A model generated the notes under the pieces. It worked only from the letters and a program-made list of their open reading frames with translations, searched no databases and had not been told where the DNA came from. A stretch of 64,000 nt of DNA from NCBI RefSeq assembly GCF_900290275.1, contig NZ_LT985324.1, positions 310,001 through 374,000 on the forward strand, written 5' to 3'. This DNA comes from Prevotella merdae. GTDB taxonomy: Bacteria > Bacteroidota > Bacteroidia > Bacteroidales > Bacteroidaceae. A program made the translations under genes and the position numbers. Shown one piece after another: positions 43,604-51,654 of the stretch; the first letter of the stretch is position 1, and every line of letters starts with the position of its first letter.

Positions 43604-44452
43604 ATGACTATTGACAGTAACACCGGACTTGTACTCGAAGGCGGCGGAATGCGCAGCGTCTTTACCAGTGGCGTGTTGGACGCCTTCATGAAACACGGTT
43701 TGTATTTTAATTATGTAGTGGCTGTGTCGGCTGGCGCTTGCAATGGTATGTCGTATATCAGCAGGCAGCCTCGTAGGGCGCGTGTATCCAATATTGATTA
43801 TCTTGCGCGTTACAATTATATAGGCTTGCGTCATATTGTAACTCAAGGCTGCATATTCGACAGAAAGTTGTTGTACGACAAGTTCCCTAATGAGTATATA
43901 CCATTCGACTTCGACACCTTTTTTAATAATAAGGCAACGTTCGAGATGGTTACTACCAACTGCTTAACCGGTCGCGCCGAATATTTGCAGGAGCGAAACG
44001 ACCGTCAGCGTGCTCTTGATGCTGTCAGGGCATCGAGCTCGTTGCCATATGTCAGCAAAATTGTTATGGTAGATGGTGTGCCAATGCTTGATGGAGGAAT
44101 AGTTGACAGCATTCCGGTGATGCGTGCCGTGGAAATGGGACATAAGAATAATGTGCTTATCCTTACCCGCAACAAGGGTTGGCGCAACACGGGTCACGAC
44201 CATAAGATACCTAAGTTTATATACAAGAAGTATCCTCGCCTGCGTGTGGTGCTTAGCCGACGACTTGAGGCTTACAACCGACAACTCGATATGATAGACC
44301 GAATGGAAGAAGAGGGTAGTGTTGTATGCATTCGTCCGGAGCGTACTATGGAGGTTACGCGTATGGAGAAAGATACCGCAAAGCTGGAGCGTCTGTACGA
44401 GGAAGGCTTCAAACTTGGCGAAGAGTTTTGCCTAAAATATAAGGGAGAATAG
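43604..44452 (+). CDS. Patatin-like phospholipase (YjjU type)
   Basis: A 282-residue soluble patatin-fold lipid hydrolase. The oxyanion motif GGGMRSVFTSGVL is at 13-25. The nucleophile elbow reads AVSAGACNGM with Ser near 43, where the first Gly of GxSxG is Ala. The catalytic Asp is in LDGGIVDSIP near 164. RASSSLPYVSKIVMVDG fits the family. No signal peptide, so it acts on inner-membrane or intracellular lipids by inference. Its TAG stop overlaps the first base of the 204-bp inverted-repeat element. Confidence 0.9.
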   Translation: MTIDSNTGLVLEGGGMRSVFTSGVLDAFMKHGLYFNYVVAVSAGACNGMSYISRQPRRARVSNIDYLARYNYIGLRHIVTQGCIFDRKLLYDKFPNEYIPFDFDTFFNNKATFEMVTTNCLTGRAEYLQERNDRQRALDAVRASSSLPYVSKIVMVDGVPMLDGGIVDSIPVMRAVEMGHKNNVLILTRNKGWRNTGHDHKIPKFIYKKYPRLRVVLSRRLEAYNRQLDMIDRMEEEGSVVCIRPERTMEVTRMEKDTAKLERLYEEGFKLGEEFCLKYKGE

Positions 44453-44655
44453 AGGGTGTGTCAAAATAGGAGTTAAAGGAAGTTTGGACTTCGCCCGAAG
44501 TTAACGGATGTTAGCGGACATATGTATAAATTGCTGAAAATAAAGCAATTGTCTGTTCGCTCGGCTTTGCCGCTTGCTTTAGCAAGAACTCCCATCCATC
44601 GTAGATGGATTAACTTCTTCTTAACTTCCTCTAACTCCTATTTTGACACACCCTC
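44452..44655. mobile_element. MITE-like element with 24-25-bp terminal inverted repeats
   Basis: Terminal repeats at 44452-44476 and 44632-44655 match the arms at 37570-37636. The 150-nt interior has no ORF and includes the motif cttcttcttaacttcct that also forms the centre of the short copy, so the short copy may be an internal deletion of this one. It marks the left edge of the accessory region. Confidence 0.7.
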
Positions 44656-44658
44656 GTC

Positions 44659-44730
44659 AATTTAATATATGTTCTTTTGGCATTTAATATATGTTCTTTT
44701 GGCATTTAATATATGTTCATTTAATATATA
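44659..44730. repeat. 22-bp tandem repeat
   Basis: atttaatatatgttcttttg plus gc repeats about 2.7 times, then degenerates into atttaatatata. The period of 22 bp equals that of the repeat upstream of susC, though the sequence differs. Confidence 0.75.
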
Positions 44731-44760
44731 TTACTTGTGTCATTTTACGACCATATAACC

Positions 44761-44803
44761 AAGGGTCTATACGTCACCTGTTCGTCGTGGCATATAGGCC
44801 CTT
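44761..44803. repeat. Cassette hairpin repeat, copy A
   Basis: Arms 44761-44777 (aagggtctatacgtcac) and 44787-44803 (gtggcatataggccctt), 17 bp with a few mismatches. It ends 9 nt before the stop codon of higA (minus strand). Right flank ttgtcgttt is shared with copies C, E, F and G. Confidence 0.85.
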
Positions 44804-44812
44804 GTCGTTTGT

Positions 44813-45190
44813 TTATCCCAATACAACATTGGCAGGAACGCCAAGGTTGTGGTATATGTTTCTTGCAACATCAAAATTAATTGCACGACGTCCATGGAGA
44901 ATATCACTTAATGCGGTTGTTGATACGCCTATAGCTTTTGCAGCCTCCTTTTGCTTGTATCCTTTTTGGCGAAAAGCAACTTTGATGGCAGCTATAAGTG
45001 AAGGCTTAACTCGCCATGGATGGGGATCAACTTCGCATTCCCAATCGTAAGCAGCTTCGCTGAGGACCTTTAATTCTTCTTTTTCTACTTCGCTGAGAAA
45101 GTCCATACCGCCCAATTGGGTACCCTTTGCAAGCAGAGCCTCCATTCGCTCTTCAATTTCATTATATGTCTTTTCGTCTTTGATAGTCAT
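44813..45190 (-). CDS. higA: HigA-family antitoxin
   Basis: A 125-residue protein. The C-terminal half (about 60-118) is an XRE-type helix-turn-helix: RQKGYKQKEAAKAIGVSTTA, then LSDILHGRRAI. The N-terminal half is acidic and helical, as in the HigA form that follows HigB. It would neutralise HigB and repress the shared promoter at 45508. It starts 2 nt after the higB stop. The stop lies 9 nt from hairpin A. Confidence 0.9.
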   Translation of the reverse strand: MTIKDEKTYNEIEERMEALLAKGTQLGGMDFLSEVEKEELKVLSEAAYDWECEVDPHPWRVKPSLIAAIKVAFRQKGYKQKEAAKAIGVSTTALSDILHGRRAINFDVARNIYHNLGVPANVVLG

Positions 45191-45192
45191 AG

Positions 45193-45489
45193 TTATATAT
45201 TTTTAATGTCCTTAATTTTATCATATTCGGCATGAGTTCCAACAAATCTAATATGTAGAAATCCTTGAAAGAACACAACGATAGTTACAAGCCTAAATTT
45301 ATTGCCTGATATATTGAAGACATATCTGTCATTCCCTACATAATCTGCCGAAGGAAATGCTTGCTTTAATTCTGCATGACTTTTCCATTCTGTCTTTTCA
45401 ACAAACTCTGCCCAGCGCATGAGCGGATCTGCTGCATCAGGATGTTTCCTTGCAAAATCTTTTAGCAATTTGAACTTTAATATCTTCAT
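45193..45489 (-). CDS. higB: HigB-type mRNA interferase toxin
   Basis: A 98-residue RelE-superfamily toxin that cleaves mRNA on the ribosome. The family core is seen in FPSADYVGNDRYVFNISGNKFRL (split; NRYVFNIxGNKYRLV is the usual form) and IRFVGTHAEYDKI at the C-terminus with the conserved His and Tyr. Gene order toxin before antitoxin is typical of higBA. A -7 box lies 19 nt upstream of the start. Confidence 0.92.
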   Translation of the reverse strand: MKILKFKLLKDFARKHPDAADPLMRWAEFVEKTEWKSHAELKQAFPSADYVGNDRYVFNISGNKFRLVTIVVFFQGFLHIRFVGTHAEYDKIKDIKNI

Positions 45490-45507
45490 AATCGTTTATT
45501 TTTGCTG

Positions 45508-45515
45508 CAAAAATA
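45508..45515 (-). promoter_or_regulatory. -7 box for higBA
   Basis: TATTTTTG on the minus strand, 19 nt before the higB ATG. Autoregulation by HigA would be expected here. Confidence 0.5.
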
Positions 45516-45646
45516 AATAAAAGTTCTCTATATTGAGAACTTTCCGTAAGAAAATAAATAAATGTTTGCAATATTTAACTCATACATTCAGGGTGTGCGT
45601 GGCGACATTCTTCGGCAGAGGAGATAAAGCTGCTGATAGCGGAAAT

Positions 45647-45692
45647 GTAGATTACGAATATCACCATATAATCAAGGGTCTATACGCCTCCT
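45647..45692. repeat. Cassette hairpin repeat, copy B (left half only)
   Basis: The left flank gtagattacgaatatcacca (shared with C and D) and the 5' arm aagggtctatacgcc are present from 45674, but the 3' arm is replaced by cttttttcaact. The repeat is broken here. It lies about 90 nt after the 3' end of the minus-strand gene ending at 45780. Confidence 0.75.
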
Positions 45693-45779
45693 TTTTTCAA
45701 CTAAGGTTGAGTATTGCATATCAAGCACTTAGTGATTGAAAACAGTAAAAAGTGGGTACAATAAATTGGACAGCCTACT

Positions 45780-46478
45780 TTATAAGTCGCAATTTAATTC
45801 CAAAAAACTTTTAATAGAGTTACCTATAGAAAATAGTAACTCATTATTTATTGGTCCGCTTAATTGTCTTGTATGGATGACTAACTTATTTGATTTGTCG
45901 TAATCAAGACCATCATAATGAATCCAATAATTTTGAGTCGAATCAGGTAAACCAACTTTGTGAAAAGACACTCCAAAAGTATTGTCAATTTGTCTATTGC
46001 TTCCTTGATTGACAATATAGCTTCCACAAGCAAGCACCACTACAGGAAAAGATTGTATGAACTTAGATTCTTTGAACAACTCAAGTTTTGTCCCTATCGT
46101 GTCTTTTTTTGCATAGGCAGAATGGCGAGCACAAACATTATTGAGCTCCGTACAAAATGCCATTTCTTCAAAATCTAATTTTCCTGCTATATGTTTTCTT
46201 TTAGGATAAACAGTATCTATTATCTTTTGATACTTGCTCCATGTACATCCCTCGCCTTTTTTCGAGCGGATTTGCCAAAGGTCTTTATAACTCTTGCCAT
46301 TTAGTTCATTCAAGCACTCAAAGGTGTGTCTGTTGTTTATCACCTTCAGCTCATTTGTATTGTTGGGCTCACAGCCGACAAACAAAATCATTGAGTTAGG
46401 ATTTCCTTGTCCTATATAGAAGTCGCTGTTGCTGCATTCTTGCGCAAATTCTTTAAATAGTAAATATCTGTCTGTCAT
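45780..46478 (-). CDS. Hypothetical protein, possibly UDG-superfamily
   Basis: A 232-residue soluble protein, no signal peptide. Three features recall the uracil-DNA-glycosylase superfamily: SMILFVGCEPNNTN near the N-terminus (GxxPx loop), a central CTELNNVCARHSAYAKK followed by VVVLACGSYIV (beta strand and Gly-Ser turn), and a late His in VIHTRQLSGP. None is a strict UDG motif, so this is weak. It follows the gene at 46497 by 18 nt and both end up between hairpins B and C. Codon use is A/T-rich compared with the core genes. Other nucleotide-binding folds are possible. Confidence 0.5.
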   Translation of the reverse strand: MTDRYLLFKEFAQECSNSDFYIGQGNPNSMILFVGCEPNNTNELKVINNRHTFECLNELNGKSYKDLWQIRSKKGEGCTWSKYQKIIDTVYPKRKHIAGKLDFEEMAFCTELNNVCARHSAYAKKDTIGTKLELFKESKFIQSFPVVVLACGSYIVNQGSNRQIDNTFGVSFHKVGLPDSTQNYWIHYDGLDYDKSNKLVIHTRQLSGPINNELLFSIGNSIKSFLELNCDL

Positions 46479-46496
46479 ATTTTTTTTGATATAGGG

Positions 46497-47075
46497 TTAG
46501 CTTTGCTCTAATTGTAAAAGCGCATGTAGTTTTTCCAACAACTGCCTTTCTTTTTCAATATTCTCTTCTACTTTTTCAAATCTAATGCCAGCAAGCTGAG
46601 CTATACTAAAATTTGCAATTTGTCTTGAAACAATCTGCGAAATTTTATATTCGGTTTCCAACATTTGCGCATACTCGTTAATGTTACGTGAGTTTCTGAG
46701 CATTAGCAATGTTTTTTCTATATTACTATCTGAGCAACATATTAGTAGGGCTTTACCAACTGCTATTTCATTCTCTGTCGCCTTTATCCAATCTTTCGTA
46801 TGACCATACATATAGAAGAATATAGAATGATTCCCTAACACCCCATTAGTGGTAGGCTTAGGTGAGTGTTTTATTTCTTCAGCAAATAATTCTTGTGAGA
46901 GTAAAAGGTAATCTTTGTGTTTCCCATTATCAACAAAGATAATATCGTCTGTAATTTTTCTATAATTCGGTTTGTACCGAAGCAATTTGGAATAATTTGA
47001 TATTTCCTCAATTTTGTAGGTATATATTTTACCATCTTTTATTTCATATCTTATTTCCTTATGCATAAAATCCAT
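46497..47075 (-). CDS. Hypothetical protein with C-terminal coiled coil
   Basis: A 192-residue soluble protein I do not recognise. The first ATG in the open frame is 47075; 47066 (MHKEIRYE) is an alternative. The N-terminal half looks beta-rich (YEIKDGKIYTYKIEEISNY). The last 40 residues (EKVEENIEKERQLLEKLHAL) form a probable coiled coil. It sits upstream of the UDG-like gene with an 18-nt gap, so the two probably act as a pair. The context between TA and defence genes suggests a role in defence, which is inference only. Confidence 0.5.
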   Translation of the reverse strand: MDFMHKEIRYEIKDGKIYTYKIEEISNYSKLLRYKPNYRKITDDIIFVDNGKHKDYLLLSQELFAEEIKHSPKPTTNGVLGNHSIFFYMYGHTKDWIKATENEIAVGKALLICCSDSNIEKTLLMLRNSRNINEYAQMLETEYKISQIVSRQIANFSIAQLAGIRFEKVEENIEKERQLLEKLHALLQLEQS

Positions 47076-47544
47076 TTCAGTAAATGCCAACGGCTACTAT
47101 ATTGGCATGATTAATAAATGGTTGGTATATATACATGAAAACGTGGAGCCAATCCTGTCACTCGTTCTACGCAGTAAATGCTCTGGCATCGCCCAAGTTG
47201 TCGAAACGAGCAACGCCGAAAGCCCCACGCCTGTGTACGTATATAGAAAGCACTCTTGACAACTTTGCTCGAACTGCCAGATTATTACTGCGTCAAAACC
47301 AAAGCGTACAGTTACGCCTTATATGTATATATGTCTGCCCAACCTCTGCCCATTGGGGCTTCTGGTATGGGTTAGACGTTACAAAGATAACACTTTTACC
47401 TTGAAAACCACTTTGTTTGACTGGCAAAGTATGATTCCATGGTCTGATTTAACATCATCAAATATAAATATGTCAAAGAAATCCACTTTGCGATATTTTT
47501 CTTGCTAAAAAGTTTGTATTATCAATAATTATTCGTATATTTAC

Positions 47545-47600
47545 AGCGTCAGTCCTCGCCAAGCCTCTTAACAATGCTCAAATCGTGCGAGGCGTTTTTT
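47545..47600 (+). ncRNA. Hairpin RNA upstream of the Abi_2 remnant
   Basis: CCTCGC (47554-47559) pairs with GCGAGG (47587-47592), then GCGTTTTTTG follows. It sits 19 nt before the truncated Abi_2 frame. From memory, a structured RNA motif has been reported next to AbiF-type genes; whether this hairpin is one is not testable here. It could be only a terminator or leader. Confidence 0.35.
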
Positions 47601-47618
47601 GTTTATACCCTTTTGAAT

Positions 47619-47732
47619 ATGGCGAATCTTATTTCCTTTACAAAACGGTTTGAATCCTCGGAAAATCTCGTTAATTTGCTTGAATCACGAGGTTTACAGA
47701 TTAGCAAAGACCATCACCACCATACAAATTAA
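47619..47732 (+). pseudogene. Abi_2-family (AbiD/AbiF) gene, truncated
   Basis: The frame reads MANLISFTKRFESSENLVNL, then LESRGLQISKD. The pattern of hydrophobics ending in LLxxRGLxI matches the beginning of Abi_2-family abortive-infection proteins, which continue with an L..INYYRL.GY block. Here the frame runs at 47700 into the IS1634-like 3' end and stops after six more residues. Only about 28 of the expected 300 residues remain and the conserved RxxxxH HEPN motif is lost. Confidence 0.55.
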
Positions 47733-47843
47733 GCTACCTCTGAACAAGGATGTATACACTCAGACAATGTTGATGGCAAGGCATCAGAAAATCTCCAAAC
47801 TCTTTGATGAAGATTTTTGGGTGACGCAATGACGAAGTCAGGA
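47700..47843 (+). mobile_element. IS1634-like 3' fragment, second copy
   Basis: Nearly identical to 3721-3864: the last 46 codons of the transposase (TITTIQIKLPLNKDVYTQTM ... FDEDFWVTQ) and the end tgacgaagtcagga. No other part of the IS is present. It truncates the Abi_2 frame. The gap 47076-47878 holds this, the Abi_2 remnant, the hairpin and about 450 nt (47091-47530) in which I see nothing recognisable. Confidence 0.85.
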
Positions 47844-47878
47844 CGAATGGATAACCTTCACTTTCTTCCATACTAATT

Positions 47879-48109
47879 TCAAATTAACTGTTTATAGACA
47901 GGAATGCGGATTTTGTCTAATTGTTCTGTTGTCAAAGCCTTGATATCATCGTTAACCGTAAAATACACAGTAGGATATCGGTACTTACCATTAGGCATAA
48001 GTACCTTCGTTACCTGCTTGATAATCTCAACACCATCAAGCGTAACTATCTTAGTCTCTGTTTTATCTACTATCTTTCCCATAAACAGAATTTTTGTTAT
48101 TTGATTCAT
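47879..48109 (-). CDS. Small hypothetical protein
   Basis: A 76-residue protein, lysine- and isoleucine-rich, predicted beta-rich in the middle (VLMPNGKYRYPTVYFTVNDD). No known motif. The ATG at 48109 gives the full frame; 48082 (MGKIVDK) is an alternative. No partner gene is adjacent. It lies between the IS fragment and hairpin C. Confidence 0.5.
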   Translation of the reverse strand: MNQITKILFMGKIVDKTETKIVTLDGVEIIKQVTKVLMPNGKYRYPTVYFTVNDDIKALTTEQLDKIRIPVYKQLI

Positions 48110-48245
48110 TGGCTATGCAAACAAACACAATGAAAGCTTGTTTTCAAATTGCCAAGTGCAGCATTCTGCCGTAAAGATACACTGCTTTTTTGTAACTACC
48201 AAATTATTCGTGAAGAAAACAACATAAAAATATAATAGCCAAGAT

Positions 48246-48315
48246 GTAGATTACGACTATCACCAAATAATCAAGGGTCTATACGCCACCTGTTCATCGT
48301 GGCATATAGACCCTT
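48246..48315. repeat. Cassette hairpin repeat, copy C
   Basis: Arms 48273-48289 and 48299-48315 (aagggtctatacgccac / gtggcatatagaccctt, one mismatch), left flank gtagattacgactatcacca, right flank ttgtcgtttcccgtgaggtg. The most complete copy, with G. It lies in the divergent gap before the ATPase gene; the gap 48110-48438 holds nothing else but the ATPase promoter. Confidence 0.9.
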
Positions 48316-48413
48316 GTCGTTTCCCGTGAGGTGCAATGTGTACCCAACCTGTTAATTATAAGTAATAAAAACAAAAATCTATCGTTTTTGTTACTTATGT
48401 GAAACAAAAAGAG

Positions 48414-48421
48414 TATCTTTG
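48414..48421 (+). promoter_or_regulatory. -7 box for the DUF4143 ATPase
   Basis: TATCTTTG, 18 nt before the ATG at 48439. Confidence 0.5.
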
Positions 48422-48438
48422 CGAAAAGTTTTACTCGT

Positions 48439-49656
48439 ATGAAACAAAAAATATTAGAAAGACTAGGGTATTCCAACCGTATCGAACGCATGTTTGGACG
48501 TGGAATGATGATTGCATTGACGGGCCAAAGGCGTGTCGGCAAGAGTTGTGTGATGCGGCGAATTTATAATCACATCGCTGAGAATGAAGAAAATCACGTT
48601 ATCTATATAGATAAGGAGAAAACCTCATTTGATATGATAGCCAACTATCAGGATCTGGAGGCTTATGTAGCAGCCAACATCGTTGAGGGTAAGGAAAACT
48701 ATCTGTTTATTGATGAGGTGCAGGAGATTTCTGATTTCGAGAAAGCACTCCTCAGTATCCAATCGGATGATACCTGCCAGATTATGATTACCGGCAGCAA
48801 CGCCAAGATGCTTTCGGGCGAACTGGCAACTCGCCTGAGAGGCAGATATATAGCTTATCGTATTCGAGGACTCTGCTATGAAGAGTTTCTGACGTTCCAT
48901 GAACTGAAGGATGATGATGCTTCCTTGAACCTGTATCTGCAGTATGGCGGGCTCCCTCAGTTGCGCAGTTTAGGATTGGAAAATACGGATTTGGTAGAAG
49001 ATTATCTTGACAATGTGTATAATACGATAGTACTTCGTGATATCATAGAGCGAGAAAACATCAGAAACATACCATTGTTGCGAACGCTGCTGAAGTTTGT
49101 GAGCGATAATATCGGTAAACAATTCTCAGCAACGAGTATTGTAAAATTTCTGAAAAGCCAGAACACCGAAACGTCTGCCAAGATGATTCTCACGTATTTG
49201 GAGTATTTAAGCAATGCTTTTATTATCGATCGAGTTAACAGATACGACATTCATGGCAAGCGACTTTTCGAGTTAGGCGACAAGTTCTATTTCGAAGACC
49301 TGGGAATCAGGAATCATATTATAGGTGGCAACAGGCGTTTTGATATCGAAAAGGTGATGGAGAACGCTGTATATATCCATTTGTGCAGGATGGGTTATAA
49401 AGTATATGTTGGTCAGATGTATAAGGCTGAGATTGATTTTGTTGCCGAGAAAGCGGATAGTGTGGCGTATGTGCAAGTTACCTATCTGCTGGCTTCTGAG
49501 GAAACGGTAGAGCGTGAATTCGGCAATTTGAAATTGATAAAAGACAGTCATCCCAAATACGTGATTTCTATGGATAGGCTTTACAGTCAAACCAATATTG
49601 ATGGCATTAAGCACATTCATCTGCGAGATTTTCTGAAAATGACTACTTTGGTTTGA
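48439..49656 (+). CDS. AAA ATPase with DUF4143 domain
   Basis: A 405-residue protein of the common bacterial AAA_14/DUF4143 family. Walker A TGQRRVGKS is at 28-36, Walker B LFIDEVQEI near 93, sensor GSNAKMLSGELATRLRGR near 118-135. The C-terminal DUF4143 part (about 200-380) has LEYLSNAFIIDRVNRYD, FYFEDLGIRNHI and a restriction-endonuclease-like stretch EIDFVAEKADSVAYVQVTY (D...ExK-like: EIDF...VQV). The role of this family is unknown; defence or transport roles have been proposed. It alone in the array lies on the plus strand and has its own promoter, bounded by hairpins C and D. Confidence 0.9.
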   Translation: MKQKILERLGYSNRIERMFGRGMMIALTGQRRVGKSCVMRRIYNHIAENEENHVIYIDKEKTSFDMIANYQDLEAYVAANIVEGKENYLFIDEVQEISDFEKALLSIQSDDTCQIMITGSNAKMLSGELATRLRGRYIAYRIRGLCYEEFLTFHELKDDDASLNLYLQYGGLPQLRSLGLENTDLVEDYLDNVYNTIVLRDIIERENIRNIPLLRTLLKFVSDNIGKQFSATSIVKFLKSQNTETSAKMILTYLEYLSNAFIIDRVNRYDIHGKRLFELGDKFYFEDLGIRNHIIGGNRRFDIEKVMENAVYIHLCRMGYKVYVGQMYKAEIDFVAEKADSVAYVQVTYLLASEETVEREFGNLKLIKDSHPKYVISMDRLYSQTNIDGIKHIHLRDFLKMTTLV

Positions 49657-49662
49657 TGCCAG

Positions 49663-49732
49663 GTAGATTATGAATATCACCATATAATCAAGGGTCTATA
49701 CGCCACCTATTCATCGTGGCATATAGCCCCTT
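49663..49732. repeat. Cassette hairpin repeat, copy D
   Basis: Arms 49690-49706 and 49716-49732, left flank gtagattatgaatatcacca. It starts 6 nt after the ATPase stop and ends 9 nt before the stop codon of the DUF2442 gene, exactly the spacing seen at copy A. Confidence 0.88.
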
Positions 49733-49741
49733 GAATGTTGT

Positions 49742-49990
49742 TTAGCAGCAAACGCCAGCATATAACTTATCTATTGGGAATATCAAATCCCAATTCTTTC
49801 CCCAAACGATATTGCCAAACTCTATCTTGAACTTTTTGAATTTGTTTTCATTCAAGTAAGAGTTGTATTGCGGATGTGGATGCTTTCTGATAAAAGCGCC
49901 AACATCTATCGTCTTAACGGTGTCATCATTAAAGTGCAATTCCACTTTTAATGGCGCCACATATTTTGCAGAAACAATACTTAAGTTCAT
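49742..49990 (-). CDS. DUF2442-domain protein
   Basis: An 82-residue protein starting at MNLSIVSAKYVAPLKVEL. DUF2442 members often sit beside DUF4160 as a TA-like pair with DNA- or toxin-binding roles. DUF2442 features here are LHFNDDTVKTIDVGAFI and FKIEFGNIVWGKNWDLIFP near the C-terminus. The start at 49990 is fixed by a -7 box at 50036-50043, which excludes the longer frame. No DUF4160 partner is visible, so it is an orphan. Confidence 0.8.
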   Translation of the reverse strand: MNLSIVSAKYVAPLKVELHFNDDTVKTIDVGAFIRKHPHPQYNSYLNENKFKKFKIEFGNIVWGKNWDLIFPIDKLYAGVCC

Positions 49991-50035
49991 AATTTCTTTG
50001 GCATTGCAACCTCCTTTTTTAATCAGTCTCACTTA

Positions 50036-50043
50036 CAAAGCTA
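50036..50043 (-). promoter_or_regulatory. -7 box for the DUF2442 gene
   Basis: TAGCTTTG on the minus strand, 46 nt before the ATG at 49990; decides the start. Confidence 0.5.
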
Positions 50044-50114
50044 AGCTTTTATTTTGAAAGCGCAAAGAAAACAGAAGAAAAGTTTTGGTAAATATTGTGA
50101 TAGCTTTTGAAGAG

Positions 50115-50157
50115 AAGGGTCTATACGCCCACCTTTCATCGTGGCATATAGACCATT
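50115..50157. repeat. Cassette hairpin repeat, copy E
   Basis: Arms about 50115-50132 and 50141-50157, with an extra C in the 5' arm and a changed end (accatt). Right flank ttgtcgttt. It ends 5 nt before the Fic stop codon; the TAA overlaps the conserved flank. Confidence 0.85.
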
Positions 50158-50162
50158 GTCGT

Positions 50163-51626
50163 TTAGAATCTCAAAATATATTCGTCACCATCTTTGAAGG
50201 CATTGGTTCCCTCAAGGTAACGACGTGTCTCCTCGAAATCCTCACCTATGATGTTGGCACTAAACTGCCGAACTCTTGATACAGCCTTGATGATAACGCT
50301 TGGGTCGCCTTTTCTAGTCAAGCGTCTCAATCCATTTAGGTAATCCTCACGAAAGACTGTAGGAATGATAATCTTTGATTGGTCTGCATGGACAAGTTCA
50401 GCGTTCATCATGATTCTTGAGATACGACCGTTACCATCATTGAAAGGATGAACCTCGCTAATCATGAATAGGATAAAGAGAGCCTTGGCGAAAGGCGACT
50501 CCAGGGCTTTGTAGAAGTCGAATCCCTTTATCAAAGTTCCCCTTACAAGTGTGCAGTCTACGAAATGCGAATCACCAGCATGGTTGTTTTGACCCACGAA
50601 CATACCTGGATTCCTGTCGGGTCTCGCTGCCATCATAATTCTATGACGGTCTTGAAGGATCTCTATCAGTTCATCGGCAGTATTTGGCGTTCGTATCATC
50701 TCTCGTCTGCTTGCTACAATTTGGAACGTTCCAAGAACATCATGTGAGTCTGCATTTCTTGCTGGCATTGGCTGACCTGTCTCTATGATGCGATAAGCAT
50801 CTTCTATCTCAAACTCTGTTCCTTCGATATAGTTAGAGAAGTAGCTCTCGAAAAATGCAAAGTTTCTAAATGATGCGGTAGAAACATTCTGCTCGTCCAT
50901 ATTAGGAAAAGGTTCATTATGAAGCGCCTTGAACAACGTTTCAAACAATTTGACACGTTCTTGATCAAACGGCACACCTTGAGCTCTGGCTAAAGCACTG
51001 CCAGAGGAAAGTATTCCTGAGGGTTTGGTAGAAAGCAAGGCTCCAATAATAGAATTGAGAGTTTCAAACTCTTCTGTCATATTCAGCTGTTTGGCAATTT
51101 CCTTAGCTTTGTCACGGAAGCCGTTGATGCCTTCTTCTCCATTAACTACTAACATTTTTTCCAGGTTCTCCTCGATATACGTCCTTGGCAAACATTTGGA
51201 AACATTGCCACGAGTCCTACCTTTTTGGAGATTTTCAAGCATGCGTCTTTCTGTGCTTGATATATACAAGTTCTCAATGAAAGGCATATCATGGGCTGTA
51301 CCCATTGGACCTTTCATTAAGTGAACTTTAATACCTGGCAATTCTATGTTTTTGGTATATTTGTATGTCAAGAAGATATCGCCATCAGATGTTGGTTTAA
51401 GTTCAAATGCAGAGCGATGGCTGATAACAGCATGAGGATAAAGTTGTCCTAAAATATAGAATACATTTCTTCTGATGATGTCCTCAGGTGCATCATCCAT
51501 GTTACTTGTATAGATTCTTGTAGCTATCTTTCTCAGTTTTCCACTTTTCACTTGATTGCTACTGCGAATGTCAGCAGTACCTACCACTACTTCCATAATA
51601 TTATGGATAGTATTATTATGTGCCAT
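50163..51626 (-). CDS. Large Fic-domain protein with AbiEi-like N-terminus
   Basis: A 487-residue protein. The Fic motif HPFNDGNGRISR near 395 is complete, with the catalytic His and the GNGR loop, so AMP or another nucleotide part could be moved to a target Tyr, Ser or Thr. An inhibitory helix of the type SxxxEG is present (SNYIEGTEF near 265), N-terminal to the Fic core as in class II Fic proteins. The first 110 residues (KLRKIATRIYTSN, LYPHAVISHRSAFE) resemble the winged-helix AbiEi/transcriptional regulator antitoxin domain. The ATG at 51626 is used; an upstream TTG is possible. The gene stands alone with its own -7 box. Confidence 0.9.
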   Translation of the reverse strand: MAHNNTIHNIMEVVVGTADIRSSNQVKSGKLRKIATRIYTSNMDDAPEDIIRRNVFYILGQLYPHAVISHRSAFELKPTSDGDIFLTYKYTKNIELPGIKVHLMKGPMGTAHDMPFIENLYISSTERRMLENLQKGRTRGNVSKCLPRTYIEENLEKMLVVNGEEGINGFRDKAKEIAKQLNMTEEFETLNSIIGALLSTKPSGILSSGSALARAQGVPFDQERVKLFETLFKALHNEPFPNMDEQNVSTASFRNFAFFESYFSNYIEGTEFEIEDAYRIIETGQPMPARNADSHDVLGTFQIVASRREMIRTPNTADELIEILQDRHRIMMAARPDRNPGMFVGQNNHAGDSHFVDCTLVRGTLIKGFDFYKALESPFAKALFILFMISEVHPFNDGNGRISRIMMNAELVHADQSKIIIPTVFREDYLNGLRRLTRKGDPSVIIKAVSRVRQFSANIIGEDFEETRRYLEGTNAFKDGDEYILRF

Positions 51627-51654
51627 ATTTTTCAATTAAACGTTTGTTTTTCTG

